Positions 1 to 5,662 of a DNA stretch of 7,338 nucleotides are shown piece after piece. The notes below the pieces were generated by a model. That model was not told the origin of the DNA, did no database searches, and saw only the letters and a list, made by a program, of their open reading frames with translations. Source of the DNA: an uncultured Comamonadaceae bacterium (GTDB taxonomy: Bacteria > Pseudomonadota > Gammaproteobacteria > Burkholderiales > Burkholderiaceae_C). Position numbers and translations under genes: made by a program. Within the stretch, counting starts at the first letter, position 1; the number at the start of each line of letters is the position of its first letter. The DNA lies in assembly GCA_937871735.1 (NCBI GenBank), contig CALMOI010000102.1, positions 1 to 7,338 on the forward strand, read 5' to 3'.

Positions 1-124
1 CCACGATCCATTCATCGGAAGATTCAACGCCTTGTGCGGCCAGCTCGGCCACCAGATCGGCGTTGGTCAACCGGCGCGGCGGCAGGAAACTGCCGGTGCC
101 GGTAATGCGGGAATAGCGTCTCAT
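1..124 (-). CDS. fabH: 3-oxoacyl-ACP synthase III (FabH), N-terminal fragment
   Basis: This is the first 41 codons of beta-ketoacyl-ACP synthase III, which starts type II fatty-acid synthesis in the cytosol by condensing acetyl-CoA with malonyl-ACP. The gene runs off the left edge, so the Cys-His-Asn catalytic triad is not visible. The visible N-terminus contains RITGTGSFLPPRRLTN and ends with SSDEWIV, both characteristic of the opening of FabH proteins (glycine-rich first strand, then the DEWI segment before the RTGI motif). The ATG at 122-124 is chosen because the family signature begins a few residues later. It lies 5 bases after the plsX stop and has no evident Shine-Dalgarno sequence, so translation is probably coupled to plsX. 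The plsX-fabH order is standard in proteobacteria. Confidence 0.93.
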   Translation of the reverse strand, partial: MRRYSRITGTGSFLPPRRLTNADLVAELAAQGVESSDEWIV

Positions 125-129
125 CGTTT

Positions 130-1179
130 TCAGTCTAGGGCGACCGCAGCGGGAGCCAAGGGGCGTGCAGGCTGGGCCAACAAAGGCGCAGCGTGGGCAA
201 TGCGGGCGCGCACACGGTCCAAGAGTTGATTTTTGGCCGCATCATACGCCCGGTTCAGCGCATTGCCGAAGGCCATTTCATCAGCAGAGCCGTGGCTTTT
301 GAACACCAATCCACGCAAGCCCAGCAAGGCCGCGCCGTTGTAGCGCCGATGGTCAAAACGCTTTTTAAGCGCAGATAACACCGGATAAGCCGCCACCGCA
401 GCCATTTTGGTGAACACATTGCGCGAGAACTCGGCTTTCAGGAAGTCGCTGATCATGGTGGCCAAGCCTTCGCTGGCCTTCAGCGCCACGTTGCCGACAA
501 AGCCGTCACAGACCACGATGTCGGTCGTGCCCTTGAAAATGTCGTTGCCTTCCACGTTGCCGTAGAAGTTCAAGTCGCCAGAGCGACCTGCGGCGCGCAG
601 CAACTCGCCCGCCTTTTTGATCATTTCACCGCCCTTGATCGCCTCTTCGCCGATGTTGAGCAGGCCCACAGTGGGCGCATCGTCGTTGCTGAGCACCGAC
701 ACCAGCGCCGAGCCCATCACCGCAAATTGCAGCAAATGCTCTGCCGTGCAGTCCACGTTGGCACCGAGGTCGAGCATGGTGGTGGCACCACCCTTGACGT
801 TGGGCATCACCGAGGCGATGGCTGGGCGGTCAATGCCATCCAGCGTTTTCAGCACGTAGCGGGCAATGGCCATCAATGCGCCGGTGTTGCCAGCGGAGAT
901 CGCGGCTTGCGCAGCGCCATCTTTGACTTGCTGAATCGCCACCCGCATCGACGAATCCTTCTTGCGGCGCAACGCCACTTCGACCGGATCGTCCATGCTG
1001 ACCACTTCGCTGGCGGGCACCACGCGGGCGCGTGGATGCTTCATCGAAGCCAAAGCCTCGGGCAAACCGACCAGCAGCAGCTCCGCATCAGGATGGCTGT
1101 CTAAGAACTGCTGACAAGCAGGCAAAGTGACACGCGGCCCGTGATCGCCGCCCATACAGTCCACAGCGAGCGTGATCAT
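130..1179 (-). CDS. plsX: Phosphate acyltransferase PlsX
   Basis: PlsX reversibly converts acyl-ACP plus phosphate to acyl-phosphate, the acyl donor for PlsY in phosphatidic-acid synthesis. It acts as a peripheral membrane protein. The product is 349 residues, close to the usual length of about 330-360. Family signatures seen are AVDCMGGDHGP (residues 5-15), SAGNTGALM (95-103), KGGATTMLDLGANVDC (129-144) and VCDGFVGNVALKASEG (223-238). The C-terminal tail after about residue 325 is Ala/Pro-rich and looks variable. The ATG at 1177-1179 sits immediately before the conserved first strand; no good Shine-Dalgarno sequence precedes it. The gene lies between rpmF and fabH, as in E. coli. A terminator-like hairpin lies just upstream, so expression may depend on read-through from the rpmF promoter. 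Confidence 0.97.
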   Translation of the reverse strand: MITLAVDCMGGDHGPRVTLPACQQFLDSHPDAELLLVGLPEALASMKHPRARVVPASEVVSMDDPVEVALRRKKDSSMRVAIQQVKDGAAQAAISAGNTGALMAIARYVLKTLDGIDRPAIASVMPNVKGGATTMLDLGANVDCTAEHLLQFAVMGSALVSVLSNDDAPTVGLLNIGEEAIKGGEMIKKAGELLRAAGRSGDLNFYGNVEGNDIFKGTTDIVVCDGFVGNVALKASEGLATMISDFLKAEFSRNVFTKMAAVAAYPVLSALKKRFDHRRYNGAALLGLRGLVFKSHGSADEMAFGNALNRAYDAAKNQLLDRVRARIAHAAPLLAQPARPLAPAAVALD

Positions 1180-1198
1180 GGGTGAAATGTTCGCATCA

Positions 1199-1236
1199 AA
1201 AATAAAGGCCCGAGGCTACTGACGTAGCACCGGGCC
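1199..1236 (-). terminator. Intrinsic terminator or attenuator between rpmF and plsX
   Basis: Read on the minus strand, GGCCCG (1236-1231) pairs with CGGGCC (1212-1207), and the inner arms GCTAC (1228-1224) and GTAGC (1219-1215) pair around a GTCA loop. A two-base interruption separates the two stem parts. The hairpin is followed at once by TTTATTTTT (1206-1198). It begins about 17 bases after the rpmF stop codon. The T-tract is on the minus-strand side only, so it would act on rpmF transcripts. Since plsX and fabH follow without a visible promoter, partial termination that lowers plsX-fabH expression relative to L32 is a reasonable inference. Confidence 0.75.
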
Positions 1237-1253
1237 TGGTGTCTGGTGCCAGA

Positions 1254-1436
1254 TTAGGCTTCAGACTTGTTCTTCAGCACTTGGCGACCACGGTAAAAAC
1301 CGTTGGGGCTGATGTGGTGACGCAGATGGGTTTCACCAGTAGTGGGTTCCACAGCGATGCCCGGAGTGTTCAGGGCGTTGTGCGAACGGTGCATGCCGCG
1401 CTTGGAGGGGGACTTTTTGTTTTGTTGGACAGCCAT
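1254..1436 (-). CDS. rpmF: 50S ribosomal protein bL32
   Basis: This 60-residue protein is bL32, a structural protein of the large ribosomal subunit near the peptidyl-transferase region. It begins MAVQQNKKSPSKRGMHRSHN and contains GETHLRHHISPNGFYRGRQV, matching the whole family from end to end. It has no cysteines, so it is the zinc-free form seen in many proteobacteria rather than the CxxC form. The reading frame is open upstream, but the ATG at 1434-1436 is clearly the start: the conserved MAVQQN begins there and a strong AAGGAG precedes it. The gene lies between yceD and plsX in the conserved proteobacterial order. It has its own promoter-like sequence in the 130-base gap after yceD. Confidence 0.97.
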   Translation of the reverse strand: MAVQQNKKSPSKRGMHRSHNALNTPGIAVEPTTGETHLRHHISPNGFYRGRQVLKNKSEA

Positions 1437-1441
1437 GATGG

Positions 1442-1447
1442 CTCCTT
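1442..1447 (-). promoter_or_regulatory. Ribosome binding site of rpmF
   Basis: The minus strand reads AAGGAG here, six bases before the rpmF ATG (1436). This is the clearest Shine-Dalgarno sequence of the left cluster. It decides the start against the longer open frame, which extends to 1523. The weak or absent sites before plsX and fabH contrast with it and fit the much higher demand for a ribosomal protein. Confidence 0.85.
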
Positions 1448-1512
1448 GAAAGCAAATGACGCCGCGCAGTTCAGGCAGGCGCAGCCTCAGGTTGAGATGG
1501 GTTGAAAAGGTA

Positions 1513-1533
1513 CGCGCGGCCAAATTCCGCGCG
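1513..1533 (-). other. Hairpin in the yceD-rpmF intergenic leader
   Basis: CGCGCGG and CCGCGCG form a perfect 7-bp stem around a 7-base loop, about 80 bases upstream of the rpmF start. A short CTTTTC follows on the minus strand a few bases later. This is too weak to call a confident terminator. It could shield the 5' end of an rpmF transcript or attenuate read-through from yceD. Confidence 0.45.
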
Positions 1534-1542
1534 AAGCCTTAG

Positions 1543-1570
1543 ATTGTAGCGCAGCTCCGTTATTTCTCAG
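1543..1570 (-). promoter_or_regulatory. Predicted sigma-70 promoter of rpmF
   Basis: On the minus strand, TACAAT (1548-1543) matches five of six bases of the -10 consensus. CTGAGA (1570-1565) matches four of six bases of the -35 consensus with a 16-base spacer. The -35 overlaps the yceD stop codon. Transcription would start near 1536 and give a leader of about 100 bases. The leader carries a 7-bp hairpin, CGCGCGG (1533-1527) with CCGCGCG (1519-1513). This would let rpmF be expressed independently of yceD. Confidence 0.5.
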
Positions 1571-2115
1571 CTCGATTTATCCAAGCGCAGCTTGGCCAAA
1601 GCGGCAAACGGGTTGGGCTTGGCGTCCAACTCTGCTTCAAATTCGGGATCTTCTACTGCCAACTTCACGGGCACGGGGCAAATGTCGTGACGTGGCACCA
1701 AGGGCAGCGACATCAGCAACTCGTCTTCAATCAGCTCGTGCAGGTCAAAGTCGGGGGCTGATACGAGCACGTCTTCATCGACCTCGTCGTCCAAAGCGGC
1801 GGCGGCGGCTTCGTCGGCGGCGAAGCGAAACCAGCGCTCAGACGCGACTTCGGTGTCAAGCGGGCCCATGCAGCGCTGGCAGGTCAGCGGCAAGCGAGCT
1901 TGGACACTCAAATGCAACCAGACTTCATCTGCGCCGCCGGGAGTGGCGCGCAATTGGCCTTGCGCAGTCCAACTCACGGTCAAGCCGTCGATGGAGCCTT
2001 GGGCTTCTTCAGCCAAACGTTCATAGTCGGCCAGCGCATCCTGACGCGACCAAGGGGTGGCGGCTTGTGCAAAGGCCTGCACATCCAGCCGCGTGGCGAC
2101 AAACTCTTTTTTCAT
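1567..2115 (-). CDS. yceD: YceD/DUF177 family protein (large-subunit rRNA accumulation)
   Basis: DUF177 proteins are small acidic proteins encoded beside rpmF in most bacteria. E. coli YceD is linked to accumulation of 23S rRNA, and the molecular mechanism is not settled. The 182-residue product is near the usual length of about 170-185. It shows the family Cys pair LTCQRC (Cys79 and Cys82), a highly acidic middle (residues 101-135, many Asp and Glu), and the LIEDELLMSLPLVPRHDIC segment (128-146). The ATG at 2113-2115 is chosen because homologs typically begin with a short MxKEF-like segment. A longer start at 2142 is possible but would overlap the divergent maf start codon. No Shine-Dalgarno sequence precedes 2115; a TACACT -10-like sequence ends 6 bases before it, suggesting a leaderless transcript. 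Confidence 0.9.
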   Translation of the reverse strand: MKKEFVATRLDVQAFAQAATPWSRQDALADYERLAEEAQGSIDGLTVSWTAQGQLRATPGGADEVWLHLSVQARLPLTCQRCMGPLDTEVASERWFRFAADEAAAAALDDEVDEDVLVSAPDFDLHELIEDELLMSLPLVPRHDICPVPVKLAVEDPEFEAELDAKPNPFAALAKLRLDKSS

Positions 2116-2121
2116 GCGGGC

Positions 2122-2127
2122 AGTGTA
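2122..2127 (-). promoter_or_regulatory. Candidate -10 element of yceD
   Basis: TACACT on the minus strand is a four- to five-base match to the -10 consensus. It ends six bases before the yceD ATG, so transcription would begin at or next to the start codon. I found no good -35 at 15-19 bases upstream, where the sequence is the first codons of maf on the other strand. The call rests on the -10 and the lack of any Shine-Dalgarno sequence. Confidence 0.35.
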
Positions 2128-2140
2128 AGAGAATCTGCGC

Positions 2141-2752
2141 ATGACCGATCTTGCCTCCCCCTCCTCTGCCGCCAGTCGTGCGCTGGTGCTGGGCTCCACC
2201 TCGCGCTACCGGCGCGAACTGCTGGAGCGCCTGCGCGTGCCGTTTGAAGTGGCCGCCCCCGATGTGGACGAAACGCCACACCCCCACGAAACCCCACGCG
2301 ACTTGGCACTGCGTTTGGCGCTCGCCAAGGCCCACGCGGTAGCGCAGCAACATCCGCACGCCGTGGTGATTGGCTCTGACCAAGTTGCCGACCTGAACGG
2401 CGCACCGCTGGGCAAACCCGGCAATCACGAACGCGCCGTAGCCCAACTGCGCCAAATGCGCGGCCAAACCGTGATCTTCCAGACCGCCGTCGCCGTGGTC
2501 TGCGCCGCCACCGGCTTTGAACAAGTCGATCTAGCCGCAGTCAGCGTGCGCTTTCACGACCTGAGCGATGCGGACATCGAAGCCTATTTGCGCGCCGAAG
2601 AACCCTACGACTGCGCCGGCAGCGCCAAAAGCGAAGGTCTGGGCATCGCGCTGCTGGACGCCATCGACAACGACGACCCGACTGCGCTGGTCGGCCTGCC
2701 GTTGATACGGACGTGCCGGATGATTCGGGCTGCCGGAGTCAAACTGTTATGA
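2141..2752 (+). CDS. yceF: Maf/YceF-type nucleoside triphosphate pyrophosphatase
   Basis: Maf proteins hydrolyse non-canonical or modified nucleoside triphosphates to monophosphates and pyrophosphate in the cytosol. The YceF subgroup prefers 7-methyl-GTP, and this protein resembles that subgroup. It is 203 residues long. Motifs seen are LGSTSRYRRELL (residues 17-28), APDVDETP (39-46), IGSDQV with the probable catalytic Asp80 (77-82), GKP (91-93), YDCAGSAKSEGLG (156-168) and DPTALVGLPL (179-188). The SDQV and CAGSxKSEG combination is typical of YceF rather than of the dTTP/UTP-acting Maf subgroup (YhdE). The ATG at 2141 has only a weak AAGAG upstream. The gene is divergent from yceD with 25 bases between starts, as in E. 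coli, and overlaps the next gene by ATGA. Confidence 0.94.
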   Translation: MTDLASPSSAASRALVLGSTSRYRRELLERLRVPFEVAAPDVDETPHPHETPRDLALRLALAKAHAVAQQHPHAVVIGSDQVADLNGAPLGKPGNHERAVAQLRQMRGQTVIFQTAVAVVCAATGFEQVDLAAVSVRFHDLSDADIEAYLRAEEPYDCAGSAKSEGLGIALLDAIDNDDPTALVGLPLIRTCRMIRAAGVKLL

Positions 2753-3546
2753 GTACGCACACCACGCCACCCGCCGCCACAGCCCGCCACGGCAAGCTCT
2801 ACCTCGTACCCGCGCCGCTGGACTTTGGCTGCGACAGCCACATCGCCATTGACCATGTCATGCCTCACGGCACGCTGGCGGTGGCGGCGCAGCTCACGCA
2901 CTGGGTCTGCGAAAACGCCAAATCAGCGCGCGCTTACCTCAAGCGCATTGATGCGCTGGTGCCGCTGACGTTGCCCTTGCAAGCGCAAAACATCACCGAG
3001 TTGCCACGTGAAGTCCACAAAAAGGGCGACCACGTGGGCGGCGCGCACTTTGATGCGCGCCCGCTGCTGGCGGCGGCACTCAATGGCAATGACATCGGCC
3101 TGATCAGCGAAGCCGGAATGCCCGCCGTAGCCGACCCTGGCAGCTCGGTGGTGCGCGCCGCGCATGATTTGGGCTTGGAAGTGGTGCCGCTGGTGGGGCC
3201 GGTGTCGCTGTTGCTGGCGCTGGCTGCCAGCGGGCTGAACGGGCAAAACTTCGCGTTTGTGGGTTATCTGCCGCAGGATTCGGCAGAGCGCGTGAGCCGC
3301 ATCCGCGAGTTGGAATCACTGGCGCTGAAAACCGGCCAGACCCAGCTTTTCATCGAAACGCCCTACCGCAACGCGGCGCTGCTGCAAGCCTTGGTGCAGA
3401 CGCTGCAACACAACACGCGCTTGAGCGTCAGCAGTGGTTTGACGCTGCCCAGCGGCCAAACCCGCAGCCAATTGGTGAAGGCGTGGCGGCAACAGCCCAA
3501 CGGGCCAGACAACCACACCCCAGCGGTGTTTGCCATTGGGCGTTGA
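2749..3546 (+). CDS. RsmI-like SAM-dependent methyltransferase (tetrapyrrole methylase fold)
   Basis: The 265-residue product belongs to the tetrapyrrole-methylase superfamily, the group containing the 16S rRNA 2'-O-methyltransferase RsmI. Seen are KLYLVPAPLDFG (residues 16-27, first strand), GLISEAGMPAVADPG (117-131, equivalent to SDAGTPLINDPG in RsmI), VVPLVGPVSLLLALAASGL (145-163), FAFVGYLP (168-175) and FIETPYR (201-207). The RsmI AEDTRxT segment is replaced by CENAKSARAYLKRI (54-67), so it is probably a paralogous subgroup with a different target. I infer methyl transfer from SAM but cannot name the substrate. The ATG at 2749 overlaps the maf stop (ATGA) and is preferred to the in-frame ATG at 2713 inside maf. 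The overlap suggests coupled translation with maf. Confidence 0.88.
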   Translation: MSTHTTPPAATARHGKLYLVPAPLDFGCDSHIAIDHVMPHGTLAVAAQLTHWVCENAKSARAYLKRIDALVPLTLPLQAQNITELPREVHKKGDHVGGAHFDARPLLAAALNGNDIGLISEAGMPAVADPGSSVVRAAHDLGLEVVPLVGPVSLLLALAASGLNGQNFAFVGYLPQDSAERVSRIRELESLALKTGQTQLFIETPYRNAALLQALVQTLQHNTRLSVSSGLTLPSGQTRSQLVKAWRQQPNGPDNHTPAVFAIGR

Positions 3547-3558
3547 ATCCAGAAAAAC

Positions 3559-4566
3559 TCAGCGAATCGCGGGCACGGCCTTCATGGCGTGTACCGCGCC
3601 TGCGCCGATAGCGGCACCGAAGCGCTTGGCCAAGCGCTCGGCCACATTGTCATGGCGGGTGTAGTCGATGATCTCTTCGGCCTTGACCACGTCGCGGGCT
3701 ACTGTATCGAGCGTGCCAAAACCATCAGCCAAACCCATCGTCACGGCTTGCTGGCCCGTCCAAAACAGGCCAGTGAACATCTCTGGAGTTTCTTTCAGGC
3801 GCTCGCCTCGGCCTTGCTTAACCGCATCGATGAACTGCTTGTGAATCTGGTTCAGCATGGCTTGCGCGTAGCTGCGTTGCGCTTCGGTCTGCGGGCTGAA
3901 GGGGTCGAGGAAGCCTTTGTTCGCGCCAGCAGTCATCAAGCGGCGCTCCACGCCGAGCTTGTCCATCAGGCCGGTGAAGCCGAAACCGTCCATCAGCACG
4001 CCGATGCTGCCGACGATGCTGGCCTTGTCCACATAAATTTTGTCAGCGGCAGCGGCAATGTAGTAAGCCGCCGAGGCGCAAGACTCTTCCACCACCACGT
4101 AAATCGGCTTTTTGTGCAGCGCACGCAGACGCACGATTTCGTCGTTGATCATGCCGGCCTGCACCGGGCTGCCGCCAGGCGAGTTGATCAGCAGCACCAA
4201 GGCTTGCGAGCCGCTGTCTTCCAACGCGCTGCGCATGGCGGCCACCACCACTTCAGCACTGGCATCGGCACCCGAGGCGATTTCGCCTTTGATTTCGACC
4301 ACAGCTGTGTGCGCAGTGGACACATCGCCCGCCGGATCGCTGTTTTTAAAGCCGACCCAGAACATCACCACCACCAACGCCAGCCAAGCCAGTCGGATGC
4401 CGTTGCGCCAGCGCCGGGCCGTGCGCTGCTCGTCCAAGGTTGCGAACGCCAATTTCTCCAGCGTGGCTCGCTCCCAGCCGGGAGGGTGTGCAGCCGCTGG
4501 CCCCATGCCAGCCGCCGCCTCGGGAAGATAAGGTTCGGTCGCAGTGGGGTGATGGGAATCGGTCAT
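3559..4566 (-). CDS. sppA: S49 family signal peptide peptidase (SppA type)
   Basis: SppA peptidases are membrane-anchored Ser-Lys proteases that degrade cleaved signal peptides, with the active domain on the outer face of the inner membrane. The 335-residue product matches the short, single-domain form. Order seen: a hydrophilic cytosolic tail (1-55), one membrane segment around 57-74 (IRLAWLALVVVMFWVGF), VVEIKGEI (89-96), LLINSPGGSPVQAG (125-138), the nucleophile region EESCASAAYYIAAAADKI with probable catalytic Ser165 (160-177), SIVGSIGVL (183-191), and AGANKGFLDPFSP with probable general-base Lys217 (213-225). ATG 4566 lies 2 bases after the upstream Rieske stop; a TTG two codons earlier overlaps that stop. 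The gene is last in the rluC-HAD-Rieske-sppA run. It converges on the methyltransferase gene with 12 bases between stops. Confidence 0.94.
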   Translation of the reverse strand: MTDSHHPTATEPYLPEAAAGMGPAAAHPPGWERATLEKLAFATLDEQRTARRWRNGIRLAWLALVVVMFWVGFKNSDPAGDVSTAHTAVVEIKGEIASGADASAEVVVAAMRSALEDSGSQALVLLINSPGGSPVQAGMINDEIVRLRALHKKPIYVVVEESCASAAYYIAAAADKIYVDKASIVGSIGVLMDGFGFTGLMDKLGVERRLMTAGANKGFLDPFSPQTEAQRSYAQAMLNQIHKQFIDAVKQGRGERLKETPEMFTGLFWTGQQAVTMGLADGFGTLDTVARDVVKAEEIIDYTRHDNVAERLAKRFGAAIGAGAVHAMKAVPAIR

Positions 4567-4568
4567 GG

Positions 4569-4958
4569 TCAAAAATTAACAGGTTGCACAGAGGGCTCAG
4601 TGTGCCAGTGAACCATGCCATCACGCTCGCTCAATTTGATCTTGATCAAGCCGCCTTGGCATGGGCCTCCCGCGCAAGCGCCGGTGTCGGGCTGGTACGC
4701 CGCACCGTGGGTGGCACACAACAGCCATTGGCCGCTGTCGTCATAAAAACGGTTGGGTTGGTAGTCCATCTCGATGGCGACGTGACTACAGCGGTTGAGG
4801 TAGGCGTAAACCTGCGCTTCAAAGCGAATGGCGAAAGCGCGGCAGGTTTCCCCGGCGTAGATCAAGTCGAACGGTACGGCATCGCCGCCGTGGATCAATT
4901 CGGCGCTGCTGCACAACGGCACAGCGATGGAGGTGAAGTCAGAGCAGGTATCAGTCAT
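4569..4958 (-). CDS. Small Rieske 2Fe-2S domain protein
   Basis: This 129-residue soluble protein is essentially one Rieske domain, a 2Fe-2S fold ligated by two Cys and two His. The ligand motifs are Cys57-Ser-His59 (RCSHVAIEMDY) and Cys81-Ala-Thr-His84 (LLCATHGAAYQPDTGAC), followed by GACAGGPCQGG (93-103), the typical loop covering the cluster. There is no signal peptide or membrane segment, so it is probably cytosolic. It resembles Rieske ferredoxins more than the Rieske subunits of respiratory complexes. The partner is unknown; no oxygenase or reductase gene is nearby. The ATG at 4956-4958 is preferred over an in-frame TTG at 4976; neither has a clear Shine-Dalgarno sequence. It starts 38 bases after the HAD gene stop and ends 2 bases before the sppA start. 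Confidence 0.92.
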   Translation of the reverse strand: MTDTCSDFTSIAVPLCSSAELIHGGDAVPFDLIYAGETCRAFAIRFEAQVYAYLNRCSHVAIEMDYQPNRFYDDSGQWLLCATHGAAYQPDTGACAGGPCQGGLIKIKLSERDGMVHWHTEPSVQPVNF

Positions 4959-4996
4959 AGGCCAAGGCGGTGACAACGTTCAAGATCAACACGCGC

Positions 4997-5662
4997 TCAG
5001 GCGTGGGCGAGCAACCAGTCATGCAATTCGCGTACCGTGTGGGCGACAAAGCGCGGTTGCAGCGCATCAAAGGCTTGGGGCTCATGCGCGCCGTAGCTCA
5101 CGCCCACGCTGGCGCATCCGGCGTTCAGCGCCATTTGCAGGTCGTGGGTGGTGTCGCCAATCATCAGCGTGCGTTCGGGTTCGACGCCGAACTCAGCCAT
5201 CAACTCGTGCAGCATTTGCGGATGCGGTTTGCCGTGGGTTTCGTCGGCGGTGCGGGAGGCATCGAACATGCCGCGCAGCTCGACAGTGTGCAGCGCTTCA
5301 TCCAGACCTCGGCGACTTTTGCCAGTGGCCACGGTGAGCCAGTGGTGGCGCGCACGCAAGTCGGCCAACAGCGGCAGCACGCCATCAAACAAACTGATGT
5401 CGTTTTGGTGCTGCGAGTAATGGTGGCGGTAGCGTTCGCCGAGCTGGGGGTACAGGGCGGGCGGCACGTCAGGAGCGGCATGGGCCAGCGCGGGCATCAA
5501 GGCCATGCCGATCACGTAGGCGGCGGCTTGGTCGCTGGGGCGGGCTCCGCCCACATCCACCACCGCACGCTGTATGCAGCGCACGATGATTTGAGTGGAA
5601 TCAAACAAGGTGCCATCCCAGTCGAAGGCAATCAAATCAAACTGGCGAGGGCGTTGCGACAT
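4997..5662 (-). CDS. HAD-IA family hydrolase, phosphoglycolate-phosphatase-like
   Basis: This is a 221-residue haloacid-dehalogenase-superfamily hydrolase that probably removes phosphate from a small metabolite. Motif I is AFDWDGTLFDS (12-22), with nucleophile Asp14 and acid/base Asp16. A helical cap follows (about 25-95). Motif II is the VATGKS Thr113 (111-116). The motif III Lys is Lys145 in GKPHP (144-148). Motif IV is MIGDTTHDLQMA (167-178), with Asp170 and Asp174 as probable Mg2+ ligands. The overall form is like Gph (phosphoglycolate phosphatase), but the substrate cannot be settled from sequence. The ATG at 5660-5662 lies inside the end of rluC, giving a 26-base overlap. The longer open frame to 5755 would overlap rluC by over 100 bases and adds no HAD sequence. 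It precedes the Rieske gene in the same operon-like run. Confidence 0.92.
   Translation of the reverse strand: MSQRPRQFDLIAFDWDGTLFDSTQIIVRCIQRAVVDVGGARPSDQAAAYVIGMALMPALAHAAPDVPPALYPQLGERYRHHYSQHQNDISLFDGVLPLLADLRARHHWLTVATGKSRRGLDEALHTVELRGMFDASRTADETHGKPHPQMLHELMAEFGVEPERTLMIGDTTHDLQMALNAGCASVGVSYGAHEPQAFDALQPRFVAHTVRELHDWLLAHA

Noticed and set aside
2713..2748. Longer start for the methyltransferase at ATG 2713.
   Set aside because: It lies inside maf, adds 12 residues with no family similarity, and the ATGA overlap at 2749 is the usual arrangement.
3540..3565. Possible shared terminator between the convergent methyltransferase and sppA genes.
   Set aside because: There is a short T-run on the minus strand after the sppA stop (GTTTTTC), but only a three-base stem precedes it and there is no stem on the plus strand. 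No intrinsic terminator can be supported.
3589..4611. Plus-strand open frame of 340 codons opposite sppA.
   Set aside because: It lies antisense to a clear S49 peptidase, shows no recognisable domain, is rich in His and Arg from reversed codons, and is typical of GC-rich antisense frames.
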